The notes under the pieces are model-generated. The model saw only the letters and a list, made by a program, of their open reading frames with translations, made no database searches and had not been told where the DNA came from. Made by a program: the position numbers and the translations under genes. 54,318 nt of DNA from Bacteroidales bacterium (GTDB lineage: Bacteria; Bacteroidota; Bacteroidia; Bacteroidales; UBA932): positions 1 to 54,318 of the forward strand of contig JAKSKO010000004.1 in assembly GCA_024401715.1 (NCBI GenBank), read 5' to 3'. Positions 17,470 through 26,488 of the stretch are shown in pieces. Position 1 is the stretch's first letter, and each line of letters starts with the position of its first letter.

Positions 17470-18762
17470 ATGAAAAAACTTTTTGTATGGCTGGCTGCAG
17501 CCATTCTCATTGCCACCTCATGTGAAGGTGACCGCAGCAAAACCCTTAAAGTTTACAACTGGTCCGATTATATCGGAGAGGATGTCATTGCCGATTTCGA
17601 GGAGTGGTATCAGGAGCAGACTGGCGAGGAGATTCACGTTGTGTATCAGACATTTGACGTGAACGAGGCAATGCTTGCCAAGATTGAGAAAGGTCACGAG
17701 GACTTTGACGTTGTATGCCCTTCAGACTATATCATAGAGCGAATGCTGAACAGCGGCCTGCTTCTTCCCCTGGATTTCAGCGCCATCCCTGACGAAATCA
17801 ACTATATCGTAAACAACCGCAGTCCATATATCGAGGGCATGTTCCGTCAGATCAATCCGGATATCGATGCCAACGACTATTCTGTTGCCTACATGTGGGG
17901 CACAACAGGTATCCTTTACAACGCAGACAAGGTTACCGACGAGGAGGCTGCAACATGGGATGTTATCCGCAATCCTAAATTCGCCGGCAAAATCCTTATC
18001 AAGGATGCACCGCGCGACGTTTACGGCCCTGTAATCATCACCCTTCGCCAGAAAGAGCTCCAGGAGGGCACTGTAACTCTGGATCAGCTTATGCAGAACC
18101 CTACAGACAAGGACCTTGCCGATGTGGAGGCATATCTGATGGAGGTGCGCGAGCTTATCTGCGGCTGGGAAGCCGATTTCGGCAAAGACCAGATGGCACA
18201 GGACCGTGCATGGGTCAGCCTCAACTGGGCAGGTGACGCCGTATGGGCAATTGAAGAGGGTGCGGAGATTGGTCTCAACCTTAAATATGTTGTGCCTGAG
18301 GAGGGTTCTACTGTATGGTTTGACGGCTGGGTAATCCCTAAATATGCCCAGAACATCAGCGCTGCAACAATGTTCATCAACTTCATGTGCCGTCCGGACA
18401 TCGCAATCCGCAACATGGAGGAGACCGGCTACATTTCATCAAACGGCGACATCAGCGTTCTGGAGAGCCAGATTGACGAGGAGTTCGACCCTATTGACGT
18501 TTCATACTTCTTCCCTGGTGCAACCGAGGTTTGCGTAGACCCAACACTCTACCCTACCCGCCACACAATAGAGCTTTGCGCTCTGGAGCATGACTGGGGC
18601 CAGGATACAGAGAAGCTCATCTCCATGTGGAGCCGTGTGAAAGGCCAGAATGCAGACTACACCACAGTTATCGTGATTGCTGCAGTAGTCCTCATTGCCA
18701 TAGCATGGTTCGTCCGCACAAACATGAACAAGAAGAAACGTTCCAAAGCCAAAAGGAAATAA
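17470..18762 (+). CDS. potD: Polyamine-binding protein PotD with C-terminal membrane helix
   Basis: Substrate-binding component of the importer, 430 residues against about 350 for E. coli PotD. An N-terminal signal with a lipobox-like ATSC (Cys18) is followed by the bilobed binding domain (about 25-390). This contains the family-typical VYNWSDYIGEDVIADFE start, DVVCPSDYIIERM, and YMWGTTGILYNADKV in the hinge/pocket region. Unusually, a hydrophobic helix (about 397-415) and a strongly basic tail rich in Lys/Arg close the protein. It may therefore be held at both ends: a lipid anchor at the N-terminus and a membrane span at the C-terminus. Ligand is inferred from family and operon. Confidence 0.9.
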   Translation: MKKLFVWLAAAILIATSCEGDRSKTLKVYNWSDYIGEDVIADFEEWYQEQTGEEIHVVYQTFDVNEAMLAKIEKGHEDFDVVCPSDYIIERMLNSGLLLPLDFSAIPDEINYIVNNRSPYIEGMFRQINPDIDANDYSVAYMWGTTGILYNADKVTDEEAATWDVIRNPKFAGKILIKDAPRDVYGPVIITLRQKELQEGTVTLDQLMQNPTDKDLADVEAYLMEVRELICGWEADFGKDQMAQDRAWVSLNWAGDAVWAIEEGAEIGLNLKYVVPEEGSTVWFDGWVIPKYAQNISAATMFINFMCRPDIAIRNMEETGYISSNGDISVLESQIDEEFDPIDVSYFFPGATEVCVDPTLYPTRHTIELCALEHDWGQDTEKLISMWSRVKGQNADYTTVIVIAAVVLIAIAWFVRTNMNKKKRSKAKRK

Positions 18763-18770
18763 GCATTCAT

Positions 18771-18804
18771 AAAAAAGGTGGCCTCCGCAAAGGTCACCTT
18801 TTTT
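18771..18804. terminator. Bidirectional terminator between potD and recA
   Basis: Arms aaaaaaggtggcc and ggtcacctttttt form a 13-bp stem with one G-T pair and an 8-base loop. It is flanked by A and T runs, so it works on both strands. It lies 8 bases after the potD stop and 29 bases beyond the recA stop. Confidence 0.85.
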
Positions 18805-18833
18805 ATTGCTTGATGCATCCGGGATGCAGGGGA

Positions 18834-19865
18834 TTAGTCCTTCATGGCGGACATGGCCTCGCGTATCTTTGCATCGATTTCGTCGCAAAGCTCGGCATTG
18901 TCCATAAGAAGCTGCTTGACGGCTTCACGGCCCTGCGCAAGCTTCTGGTCGTTATAGCTGAACCAGCTGCCGCTCTTCTTGATAATCTCGAATTCGGTGC
19001 CCAGATCTATGATCTCACCGATATGGCTGATACCCTCGCCGTAAACGATATCGAACTCCGCCTTCTTGAAAGGAGGTGCCATCTTGTTCTTCACGATCTT
19101 CACTTTCACGCGGTTTCCAAGGGCTTCCTCGCCATCCTTGATCTGGCTGGTGCGGCGCACGTCTATACGAACAGAAGCGTAGAACTTCAAGGCATTACCG
19201 CCTGTGGTTGTCTCCGGATTGCCGAAGAGAACGCCAAGTTTCTCACGCAGCTGATTGATGAATATGCAGCAGGTATTTGTCTTTGAGATATTGCCTGTGA
19301 GCTTACGCATTGCCTGGCTCATGAGGCGGGCCTGAAGACCCATCTTGCTGTCTCCCATCTCGCCTTCAATCTCCGCCTTCGGAGTGAGGGCTGCAACAGA
19401 GTCGATTACAATGATATCGATGGCGCCGCTGCGGATGAGGTTGTCTGCAATCTCCAGGGCCTGCTCTCCGTTGTCCGGCTGCGAGATAAGCAAAGTGTCC
19501 AGGTTAACACCCAGGTTCTTTGCATAAGTGCGGTCGAAAGCATGCTCTGCATCTATGATGGCTGCAATACCGCCGTTCTTCTGGGCCTCCGCAATTGCAT
19601 GGATGGCCAGGGTTGTCTTACCTGAAGACTCCGGACCGTAGATCTCCACCACTCGGCCACGCGGATAACCGCCTATTCCAAGGGCATGGTCCAGCGAGAG
19701 TGAACCTGAAGGGATAACTTCAACGTCCCACTTGGGGGCGTCTCCCAACTTCATGATGGTACCCTTGCCATAATCTTTTTCAATCTTGTCCATGGTGGCC
19801 TGCAGGGCTTTCAGCTTTGCCGCCTGCAGATCTGCACCGTTTTCGTTTGCTAAATCTTTAGCCAT
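18834..19865 (-). CDS. recA: RecA recombinase
   Basis: DNA strand-exchange ATPase and LexA/UmuD co-protease, 343 residues. Walker [10 protein letters not shown] (77-85), the Walker B-like [12 protein letters not shown], loop L1 around [24 protein letters not shown] and loop L2 around [18 protein letters not shown] are all present. The acidic C-terminus is short. It is transcribed from a TAnnTTTG element about 50 bases upstream. The genome's recX lies about 3.5 kb away on the opposite strand rather than next to recA. Confidence 0.98.
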   Translation of the reverse strand: MAKDLANENGADLQAAKLKALQATMDKIEKDYGKGTIMKLGDAPKWDVEVIPSGSLSLDHALGIGGYPRGRVVEIYGPESSGKTTLAIHAIAEAQKNGGIAAIIDAEHAFDRTYAKNLGVNLDTLLISQPDNGEQALEIADNLIRSGAIDIIVIDSVAALTPKAEIEGEMGDSKMGLQARLMSQAMRKLTGNISKTNTCCIFINQLREKLGVLFGNPETTTGGNALKFYASVRIDVRRTSQIKDGEEALGNRVKVKIVKNKMAPPFKKAEFDIVYGEGISHIGEIIDLGTEFEIIKKSGSWFSYNDQKLAQGREAVKQLLMDNAELCDEIDAKIREAMSAMKD

Positions 19866-19913
19866 AAATTAATTTGATTAGATGTTAATAATCATCCACT
19901 TTTTTGCACGTAA

Positions 19914-19921
19914 CAAAGTTA
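19914..19921 (-). promoter_or_regulatory. -7 promoter element of recA
   Basis: Minus-strand TAACTTTG matches TAnnTTTG. A leader of about 45 bases precedes the recA ATG. It sits 12 bases from the divergent rlmN element. Confidence 0.65.
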
Positions 19922-19933
19922 AGAATTTTTATG

Positions 19934-19941
19934 TATTTTTG
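19934..19941 (+). promoter_or_regulatory. -7 promoter element of rlmN
   Basis: TATTTTTG matches TAnnTTTG and ends only 5 bases before the rlmN ATG. Transcription would then start within about 0-5 bases of the ATG, predicting a leaderless or nearly leaderless mRNA. Confidence 0.55.
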
Positions 19942-19946
19942 TAGGT

Positions 19947-20999
19947 ATGAAACAGAAACTTTTGGGAATGACACTGGAACAGCTGCAGCAGCTTGTGCTG
20001 CAGGAAGGTTTGCCTAAATTCACAGCAGGCCAGATTGCCCAGTGGTTATATGTGAAGAAGGTGGGCAGCATAGACCAGATGACAAACCTGTCCAAGGCCG
20101 CCCGTGAGAAGCTGTCAGAGAAATACGAGGTGGGCTGGACCCTGCCGCAGGAATTCATAACATCGGCCGATGGCACACGCAAATACCTCTTCCCCGTAAG
20201 CTGCCCCGTGGGCCAGGGATACGAAGACAGCGCCATAGAGGCGGTGATGATACCGGACGAAGACCGCGCCACCCTTTGCGTAAGCAGCCAGGCCGGCTGC
20301 AAGATGGCCTGCAAGTTCTGCATGACAGGCCGCCAGGGCTTTCACGGCCAGCTGGACGCCGCCCAGATACTTTCCCAGATAATAACCATCCAGGAAAGCG
20401 ACAGGCTCACAAACATAGTTTTCATGGGCATGGGAGAGCCTCTGGACAACTATGACACCCTAAGCCGCGTGCTTCAGTGCCTTACTGAAAGCTGGGGCTT
20501 TGCCTGGAGCCCGAAAAGGATAACGGTTTCCTCCATAGGCGTGCTTCCCAAGGTTAAACTCCTGCTGGACAACCACAAATGCCACATTGCCATCTCCCTG
20601 CACGACCCTTTCCCAGAAGAAAGGCTGCAGATAATGCCAGTCCAGGCCGCATATGACATCCGGGACGTGGTGGCACTGCTGAAGCAATACGACTTCACCG
20701 GCCAGCGCCGCGTAAGCTTCGAATACACCATGTTCAGCGGTTACAACGACAGCAAGCGCCATGCCGATGCCCTTGCAAGAATGCTGAAGGGCCTGGAATG
20801 CCGCGTGAACCTTATACGCTTCCACAAGATACCGGACTTCCCGTACGAAACCTCCAACACCGCGGCCATAGAAATGTTCAAGCAGAGGCTTAACGCAAAC
20901 GGAATCACCGCAACATTGCGCGCCTCCCGCGGAGAGGACATACTTGCAGCCTGCGGCATGCTGGCTGGAAAAAACAAAAATCAGGGCAGACAGGAATAA
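19947..20999 (+). CDS. rlmN: RlmN, 23S rRNA A2503 / tRNA A37 C2-methyltransferase
   Basis: Radical-SAM enzyme that methylates C2 of A2503 in 23S rRNA and A37 in some tRNAs, 350 residues. The N-terminal accessory domain starts with LLGMTLEQLQ. The CxxxCxxC iron-sulphur motif is Cys118, Cys122 and Cys125, followed by MTGRQGF. The GEPLDN SAM-binding motif and the late catalytic Cys336 (DILAACGML) are present. The start at 19947 matches family N-termini, but it lies unusually close to the promoter element. The patatin gene follows 9 bases later. Confidence 0.96.
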   Translation: MKQKLLGMTLEQLQQLVLQEGLPKFTAGQIAQWLYVKKVGSIDQMTNLSKAAREKLSEKYEVGWTLPQEFITSADGTRKYLFPVSCPVGQGYEDSAIEAVMIPDEDRATLCVSSQAGCKMACKFCMTGRQGFHGQLDAAQILSQIITIQESDRLTNIVFMGMGEPLDNYDTLSRVLQCLTESWGFAWSPKRITVSSIGVLPKVKLLLDNHKCHIAISLHDPFPEERLQIMPVQAAYDIRDVVALLKQYDFTGQRRVSFEYTMFSGYNDSKRHADALARMLKGLECRVNLIRFHKIPDFPYETSNTAAIEMFKQRLNANGITATLRASRGEDILAACGMLAGKNKNQGRQE

Positions 21000-21008
21000 T
21001 TCCCCAAC

Positions 21009-23405
21009 ATGTCAATTATGAAAAAGTTTGTATGCTCATTGCTGCTGATGCTGGCATTTTCCATCGGCGCAATTTCACAGGACTTCAAGCTTAGGGACGA
21101 CCTTTCCTTCCAGGACAGCACCGCATGGAACAACTTCCGCAGCAGGCTGGACAAAATAAGGAAGGAACGCCCCACAGTTGCTCTTGTGCTTGGCGGAGGC
21201 GGGGCCAGAGGCCTTGCCCATGTGGGAGTGCTGCGCTACCTCAAAGAGCAGAATATCCCCGTGGACCTTGTGGTGGGAACAAGCATGGGCGGCCTCATGG
21301 GCAGCCTTTTCGCTCTTGGCTATCCCATGAACCAGATAGAAGAGATCGTTAAGGAAATGGACTGGGAGGTTATGCTGTCGGACAAGATTCCCGACAAGTT
21401 CATAAGCTACAGAGACAGGGAATACCGTGAAAAATACCGCCTCCGCATTCCGTTCGACATCAATGAGGGTAAATTCCAGAAATCCATGCCATCGGCATAT
21501 ATCAAAGGCCAGAACGTAAGCAATCTTATAAGCAGCATGACGGTGGGGTACCAGAACGACATGGACTTCTCCGAATTCCCTATCCCCTTTGCATGCGTTG
21601 CAACAGATCTCATACGCGGCGTCGGACACATCTGGCTTAGCGGAAACATAAACGACGCCCTAAGGACGACCATGAGCATCCCGGTGGTATTCAGTCCTTT
21701 GCGAAAAGACCAGATGGTGCTTATTGACGGCGGCCTCAAGGATAACTATCCTGTGGACATCGCCCGCGCCATGGGTGCCGATATCGTGATTGGCGTATCC
21801 GTGGGCACCCCAAGCAAGGATTTCAACGAGACTGCCAACGTAATGGATGTAGTAAGCCAGGTGATAGACCTAAGCGACAAGGTGAACCTGGAAAAGAACA
21901 TGAAGCTTGGCGACGTGAACATAGTGCCCGAACTTGACGGCTACACGGCACTAAGCTTCAGCAGGGAGAACGTGGAAACCATAATAGAAAAAGGATACGA
22001 GGCCGCCGCCTCCAATGCCGCCGGAATCGCCGCAGTAAAAGATAGAGCCGGTTCCGGCGGAGTGCGCTACAACGCTCCTTCCGCCATAAACGTAAGCAGG
22101 GACAAGATACACGTAGACAGCATACATTTCAAAGGAATCAACGATCAGGAGGAAAAGATTCTGCTTAGGAAAATGCATTTCAAAAGCGGCCAGATGGTGG
22201 GGCGAGAGGAACTGGACAACAGCGTGCAGCAGATGTATGCCTTCAATTCCTTCCACAACATACAGTACCGTATCCCCGGCAGTGAAGGCAAGAAGGACAT
22301 GTACAATATCGTAATGGATTGCCGCAAGGGACCGGTGAACCAGTTCGGCCTTGGCGGACGTTTCGATTCCGAAGAACTTGTATCGGCCTTTGTGAACCTG
22401 GAGATAAACTCCCACAGCCTATACGGCTCCAGCTATGACTTCAACCTGAAGCTGGCTGCGAACCCGAACTTCCGCTTCGAATATTTCTATGACCATCCAA
22501 ACGCGCCGATGCTTGGAGTTGCTGTGGAACTGGGCTATACGAATACTCATCTGATGTCCTATTCGGACAGTCCTTTCAGCATGGACTTCTTCTACACCAC
22601 ACAGGAAGCCACGATTTCAGACCTGCACTGGTCTGTATTCGACCTTCGCGGAGGTGTTCGCAACAAATACGTGAAGATTCTGAACTATAATCCACTGGTT
22701 AACAACGAAAAGAGGAATCCGCACAATTTCGACAGAAGGCTTGCCCAGGACGGCCTATGGGCCAACCCCACAGACTATCTGGGCCTCTTCCTGAACGCCG
22801 GAATGGATAAGATGGAGGGCAGCTACTACTTCCCTACAGGCGGCTATGCAATGAACCTGGACTATGACTGGCAGTTCAAGGCCAGTCTGAAGCGGGGAGA
22901 AGACTTCAGGAACTTCAACTACCACGCCCTTGCTTTCAAATTCAGGGCGGCAGTATCTTCTTCCTTCTTCACCTACCTGCCTTCCCTGGCAACCAGGCTG
23001 CTGTTTTCAAAAGACCATGAAAACATCCCGCTTTATGCCCTTAACGTCATAGGAGGCCGCATTCCGTCCAGATATCTGCCGCAGCAGATGACATTCACCG
23101 GCATCAACAACCTGCATGCGGTGAACGACATGATGCTGCTTATGGCACATGACTTCCGCTTCACGCTGTTCCCGAAGAACTACATAACACTGCAGACGAA
23201 CCTTGTATTTTCGGCCGATAAGCTGTGGGGGCCATACGTCAAAGAGGATTTCTTCAAGAACCACCTTGATCTGGGCATTGGCGTGGAATACGCAGTGGAA
23301 ACCATCATAGGCCCTGTAAAGGTGGGTCTGGACTGGTCCAATTCAAGACTTTACAACAGATATAAAGGCTTCGGAGCCAACATATCAATAGGCTGTCTGT
23401 TCTGA
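21009..23405 (+). CDS. Patatin-like phospholipase with POTRA-like and outer-membrane barrel domains
   Basis: A 798-residue exported protein. A signal peptide (about 4-24) precedes a patatin domain (about 55-330) with the glycine-rich oxyanion loop GGGGARG (62-68), the nucleophile elbow GTSMG (Ser92) and the catalytic-dyad DGG near 240. Next comes a POTRA-like segment (about 370-430: VDSIHFKGI, ILLRKMHFKSGQ). The remainder is a BamA/Omp85-type beta-barrel (about 440-798) ending VGLDWSNSRLYNRYKGFGANISIGCLF. The architecture resembles type Vd (PlpD-like) patatin translocators, with a lipase held at or beyond the outer membrane. An alternative ATG at residue 4 is equally plausible. Its TGA overlaps the recX ATG. 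Confidence 0.9.
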   Translation: MSIMKKFVCSLLLMLAFSIGAISQDFKLRDDLSFQDSTAWNNFRSRLDKIRKERPTVALVLGGGGARGLAHVGVLRYLKEQNIPVDLVVGTSMGGLMGSLFALGYPMNQIEEIVKEMDWEVMLSDKIPDKFISYRDREYREKYRLRIPFDINEGKFQKSMPSAYIKGQNVSNLISSMTVGYQNDMDFSEFPIPFACVATDLIRGVGHIWLSGNINDALRTTMSIPVVFSPLRKDQMVLIDGGLKDNYPVDIARAMGADIVIGVSVGTPSKDFNETANVMDVVSQVIDLSDKVNLEKNMKLGDVNIVPELDGYTALSFSRENVETIIEKGYEAAASNAAGIAAVKDRAGSGGVRYNAPSAINVSRDKIHVDSIHFKGINDQEEKILLRKMHFKSGQMVGREELDNSVQQMYAFNSFHNIQYRIPGSEGKKDMYNIVMDCRKGPVNQFGLGGRFDSEELVSAFVNLEINSHSLYGSSYDFNLKLAANPNFRFEYFYDHPNAPMLGVAVELGYTNTHLMSYSDSPFSMDFFYTTQEATISDLHWSVFDLRGGVRNKYVKILNYNPLVNNEKRNPHNFDRRLAQDGLWANPTDYLGLFLNAGMDKMEGSYYFPTGGYAMNLDYDWQFKASLKRGEDFRNFNYHALAFKFRAAVSSSFFTYLPSLATRLLFSKDHENIPLYALNVIGGRIPSRYLPQQMTFTGINNLHAVNDMMLLMAHDFRFTLFPKNYITLQTNLVFSADKLWGPYVKEDFFKNHLDLGIGVEYAVETIIGPVKVGLDWSNSRLYNRYKGFGANISIGCLF

Positions 23406-23911
23406 TGGAAGAGAAGGACAAACATACGCTGGACTACCTGCGCAAACTGTGCTCGGCACGCGAGTATTGCAGCAGGGACATCTACGACAAGGCCCTGAAG
23501 CGCACGGAGGACGGCTCCCGGGCACAATCCATGGTGGATATGCTGAAAGAGGAGGGCTTTCTTTCCGATCTCCGCTTTGCCGCTGCCTATGCCAGGGACA
23601 GGGCCGTAATAAACGGCTGGGGCCCGTCCAAGATAAGGTATATGCTTTCCGGCAAAGGAATTTCCAGAGACATCATAAGCGAGGCCATGCAGGAGATAGA
23701 TTCCGGCAAGGCCGATGAAAAAATGCGGAAATCCCTTGAGGCGAAATACAAAATATTGAAAGAAGACCCGCAGGTTAAAATAAAATTGCTTAAATTTGCG
23801 CTGTCTCGCGGCTACGGCTACGATTCGGTACATAAGGTTGTTTCAGAAATATTACACGGAAAAAATGAAGACCTACAGCAAATTGACGGCGGAACAGATT
23901 TCCGCCCTTGA
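23405..23911 (+). CDS. recX: RecX-family regulatory protein
   Basis: A 168-residue all-helical protein of the RecX family, which binds RecA filaments and limits RecA activity. Typical repeats are visible: LRKLCSAREYCSRDIYDKAL, MLKEEGFLSDLRFAAAYARDRA with the characteristic G-W-G-P-S-K-I-R turn, and LLKFALSRGYGYDSVHKVV. It is coupled to the patatin gene by a TGATG overlap, and its last 47 bases overlap the next gene. The extreme C-terminus beyond about residue 155 is not family-like and may be dictated by that overlap. Confidence 0.88.
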   Translation: MEEKDKHTLDYLRKLCSAREYCSRDIYDKALKRTEDGSRAQSMVDMLKEEGFLSDLRFAAAYARDRAVINGWGPSKIRYMLSGKGISRDIISEAMQEIDSGKADEKMRKSLEAKYKILKEDPQVKIKLLKFALSRGYGYDSVHKVVSEILHGKNEDLQQIDGGTDFRP

Positions 23912-25850
23912 GGCACAGTTGTGCCGTTGTGACGACTGGTCACTAATTGAAGTATCGGAAGACTTCAACCCCCGATACGTAAGAAATTCCAATTTCTCCG
24001 GCCACATCAGGCTGGGCTCTTTCAACAAAAGTTTCACATTGGCAGGCGGCTTGCAGAAGCACAGCGGCATCTATCACGCAACACTTCACAACGTTGTTGT
24101 GGGTGACGACTGTCTTATAGAGAACGTGGGCAGCTACATTGCAAACTACGTCATCGGAGACGCATCCTGCATTGAAAATGTAACTGAAATCATTACAACC
24201 GGCACCAGCGCCTTCGGCAACGGCGTATCTGTGGACGTGATGAACGAAACCGGAGGACGAGAGGTTCTTATCCACGACAATCTGTCTTCACACGAGGCCT
24301 ACATCATGTGCCTCTACAGGCATATGCCGGCAATGGTGGAGAAGCTGAAAGCAATCACAGCAAAATACGTTGCAAGCGTAAGTTCCGAGATGGGAACAGT
24401 GGGAAGCAACGTGGAAATCATAGACGTAAAGCAGATTCATAACGTAAAAATCGGTGACTATGCCCGCATCAAGGGTGCATCACGCCTTTGCAACGGCAGC
24501 ATCAATTCCTGCAAGGAGGCGCCAACCCACATCGGCATGAACGTAATTGCCGATGATTTCATAATAAGCACAGGCAGCGAGGTTAGCGACGGAGTGATTC
24601 TCACACGCTGCTTCGTGGGCCAGGCCTGCATGCTGGGCCATGCCTACAGCGCCAGCGACTCCCTCTTTTTCAGCAACTGTCAGGAGGAAAACGGCGAGGC
24701 CTGCGCACTGTTTGCCGGTCCTTATACCGTAACCCACCACAAGTCCACCCTTCTTATCGCTGGCATGTTCTCTTTCATGAACGCGGGATCGGGCTCCAAC
24801 CAGAGTAACCACATGTACAAGCTGGGGCCTATACATCAGGGCATCATGGAAAGGGGAGCAAAGACCACGTCGGATTCATACATCCTGTGGCCTGCCAAGA
24901 TAGGCGCTTTCTCCCTTGTGATGGGACGTCATGTGAACAACCTGGACAGTACAGATCTGCCTTTCTCTTACCTCATAGAGCAGCAGGGCATCTCCTACAT
25001 AGTTCCGGGCGTGAACCTGAAATCCGTGGGCACCATACGTGACGCCAAGAAATGGCCCAAGAGGGACAAACGTAAAGACCCCAACAGATTGGACCAGATC
25101 AATTTCAACCTCCTTAGCCCATATACAATACAGAAGATGTTTGCCGGCATAGAGATTCTTGAAAAGCTGCGTGAGGCATCGGGCCACCGTGCAGACAACT
25201 ACTATTACAAAAAGGCCATAATACGCAACGCAGCCCTTTTCAAAGGCATACACTACTACGAAACCGCAATTACCAAATTCCTTGGCAACTCCCTTATCTC
25301 ACGCATAGAAAACTGCAGCATTCACAGCGATGAAGACCTGCAGAAGGCATTGCGTCCGGACAGCAGCACAGGCAGCGGCAAATGGGTGGATATTTCCGGC
25401 CTCATCGCCCCGGCAAGTTCAATAGACCAGATCTGCAACGGTATCGAAAACGGCAGTATTGCCGATACAAAATCCTTATCGAAGGCCTTTGCCTGCATTC
25501 ACAGCAACTATTACAGCTATGAGTGGACCTGGGCATATGACGCAATCAAGCGCTTCTTCGGCATAGACCCCGCAAATATCACACGCAAGCAGGCCATAGA
25601 TATCATCAAACAATGGAAAAACGCCGTTGTGGGCCTGGACAAACTCATCTATGATGATGCACGCAAAGAATTCGCACTAAGTGCCATGACAAGTTTCGGC
25701 GCCGACGGAGACAAGAACCGCCGTGACGAAGACTTTGCCAATGTCCGCGGCGGCACCTTTGACGAAAACCCATTCGTACAGGAAGTCCTGGACCACATCA
25801 AACGCAAATCCGCCCTCGGTGACGCCATGATCGCCAAACTGAGCAAGTAA
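23865..25850 (+). CDS. DUF4954 family protein with left-handed beta-helix region
   Basis: A 661-residue protein matching the Bacteroidota DUF4954 family. The N-terminal third (about 45-330) has the loose hexapeptide pattern of left-handed beta-helix acyltransferases and nucleotidyltransferases (for example VVGDDCLIENVGSYI and VIADDFIISTGSEVSDGVIL). The C-terminal half is helical. Biochemical function is unknown; a sugar-nucleotide-related role is only suggested by the fold. I place the start at the ATG at 23865 (MKTYSKLTAEQI), preceded by an A-rich run. An upstream in-frame TTG lies deep inside recX. The gene overlaps recX by 47 bases. Confidence 0.8.
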   Translation: MKTYSKLTAEQISALEAQLCRCDDWSLIEVSEDFNPRYVRNSNFSGHIRLGSFNKSFTLAGGLQKHSGIYHATLHNVVVGDDCLIENVGSYIANYVIGDASCIENVTEIITTGTSAFGNGVSVDVMNETGGREVLIHDNLSSHEAYIMCLYRHMPAMVEKLKAITAKYVASVSSEMGTVGSNVEIIDVKQIHNVKIGDYARIKGASRLCNGSINSCKEAPTHIGMNVIADDFIISTGSEVSDGVILTRCFVGQACMLGHAYSASDSLFFSNCQEENGEACALFAGPYTVTHHKSTLLIAGMFSFMNAGSGSNQSNHMYKLGPIHQGIMERGAKTTSDSYILWPAKIGAFSLVMGRHVNNLDSTDLPFSYLIEQQGISYIVPGVNLKSVGTIRDAKKWPKRDKRKDPNRLDQINFNLLSPYTIQKMFAGIEILEKLREASGHRADNYYYKKAIIRNAALFKGIHYYETAITKFLGNSLISRIENCSIHSDEDLQKALRPDSSTGSGKWVDISGLIAPASSIDQICNGIENGSIADTKSLSKAFACIHSNYYSYEWTWAYDAIKRFFGIDPANITRKQAIDIIKQWKNAVVGLDKLIYDDARKEFALSAMTSFGADGDKNRRDEDFANVRGGTFDENPFVQEVLDHIKRKSALGDAMIAKLSK

Positions 25851-25867
25851 CAAGACTAGATTAAACA

Positions 25868-25894
25868 GCTCTAAAGGTACTATTTCTTCAGAGC
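25868..25894. terminator. Weak hairpin at the DUF4954/tdk convergent junction
   Basis: Arms gctctaaag and cttcagagc pair with one G-T/A-C position. The tdk stop codon lies in the loop. It is not followed by a strong T-tract on either strand, so a terminator role is only possible. Confidence 0.3.
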
Positions 25895-26449
25895 CTCTTT
25901 GTAGCACTGACGGCAGAGAGGCTCATATACGTCTTTCTCGCCCAGGACCACAAGGTCTTCGCTCTTGCTTAGGCGGTGAGAATAGCCGGCAGGTGAACCG
26001 CAACGCACACAAATTGCATGTACTTTCTGCACATCCTCTGCAACGGCCATGAGTGCCGGCATGGGATTGAACGGTTTGCCAAGGAAGTCCATATCCAGAC
26101 CGGCGCACACAACGCGTATGCCATGGTCAGCAAGGGTGTTGGCAACATCCACCAGATTATCTCCAAAGAACTGGGCCTCATCCACACCCACCACCTGGGT
26201 GCCGTCATTCAGGCAGCATAGCATATCGGCAGCGTCCTTTATAGGGGTGCTTTCAATACTGTGGGCATCGTGGGAAACTACAAGATCTTCAGAATAGCGC
26301 ACATCGATGCAGGGCTTGAATATCTTCACATTCATATTGGCGAATTTCGCCCTGCGCAGCCTGCGGATAAGTTCCTCTGTCTTACCGGAAAACATGCTTC
26401 CGCAAATTACCTCTATGGATCCCGTGTGTTTGCTATTCTCCAAATACAT
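25880..26449 (-). CDS. tdk: Thymidine kinase (type II, zinc-binding)
   Basis: Cytoplasmic salvage enzyme that phosphorylates thymidine (and deoxyuridine), 189 residues. P-loop GSMFSGKT lies near residues 16-23. [10 protein letters not shown] carries the catalytic Glu. The lasso region shows zinc cysteine pairs CVRC and CRQC. A longer frame would begin with TTG at 26476, but that codon lies inside a TAnnTTTG promoter element. The ATG at 26449 ([10 protein letters not shown]) is therefore the better start. Confidence 0.95.
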   Translation of the reverse strand: MYLENSKHTGSIEVICGSMFSGKTEELIRRLRRAKFANMNVKIFKPCIDVRYSEDLVVSHDAHSIESTPIKDAADMLCCLNDGTQVVGVDEAQFFGDNLVDVANTLADHGIRVVCAGLDMDFLGKPFNPMPALMAVAEDVQKVHAICVRCGSPAGYSHRLSKSEDLVVLGEKDVYEPLCRQCYKEALKK

Positions 26450-26473
26450 TGCAATCAAGTTTCGTTGTTCAAA

Positions 26474-26481
26474 CAAATATA
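26474..26481 (-). promoter_or_regulatory. -7 promoter element of tdk
   Basis: Minus-strand TATATTTG matches TAnnTTTG in the 39-base space between the helix-hairpin-helix gene and tdk. The leader would be about 20 bases. tdk can thus be transcribed independently of the genes upstream. Confidence 0.6.
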
Positions 26482-26488
26482 AGAAAAA

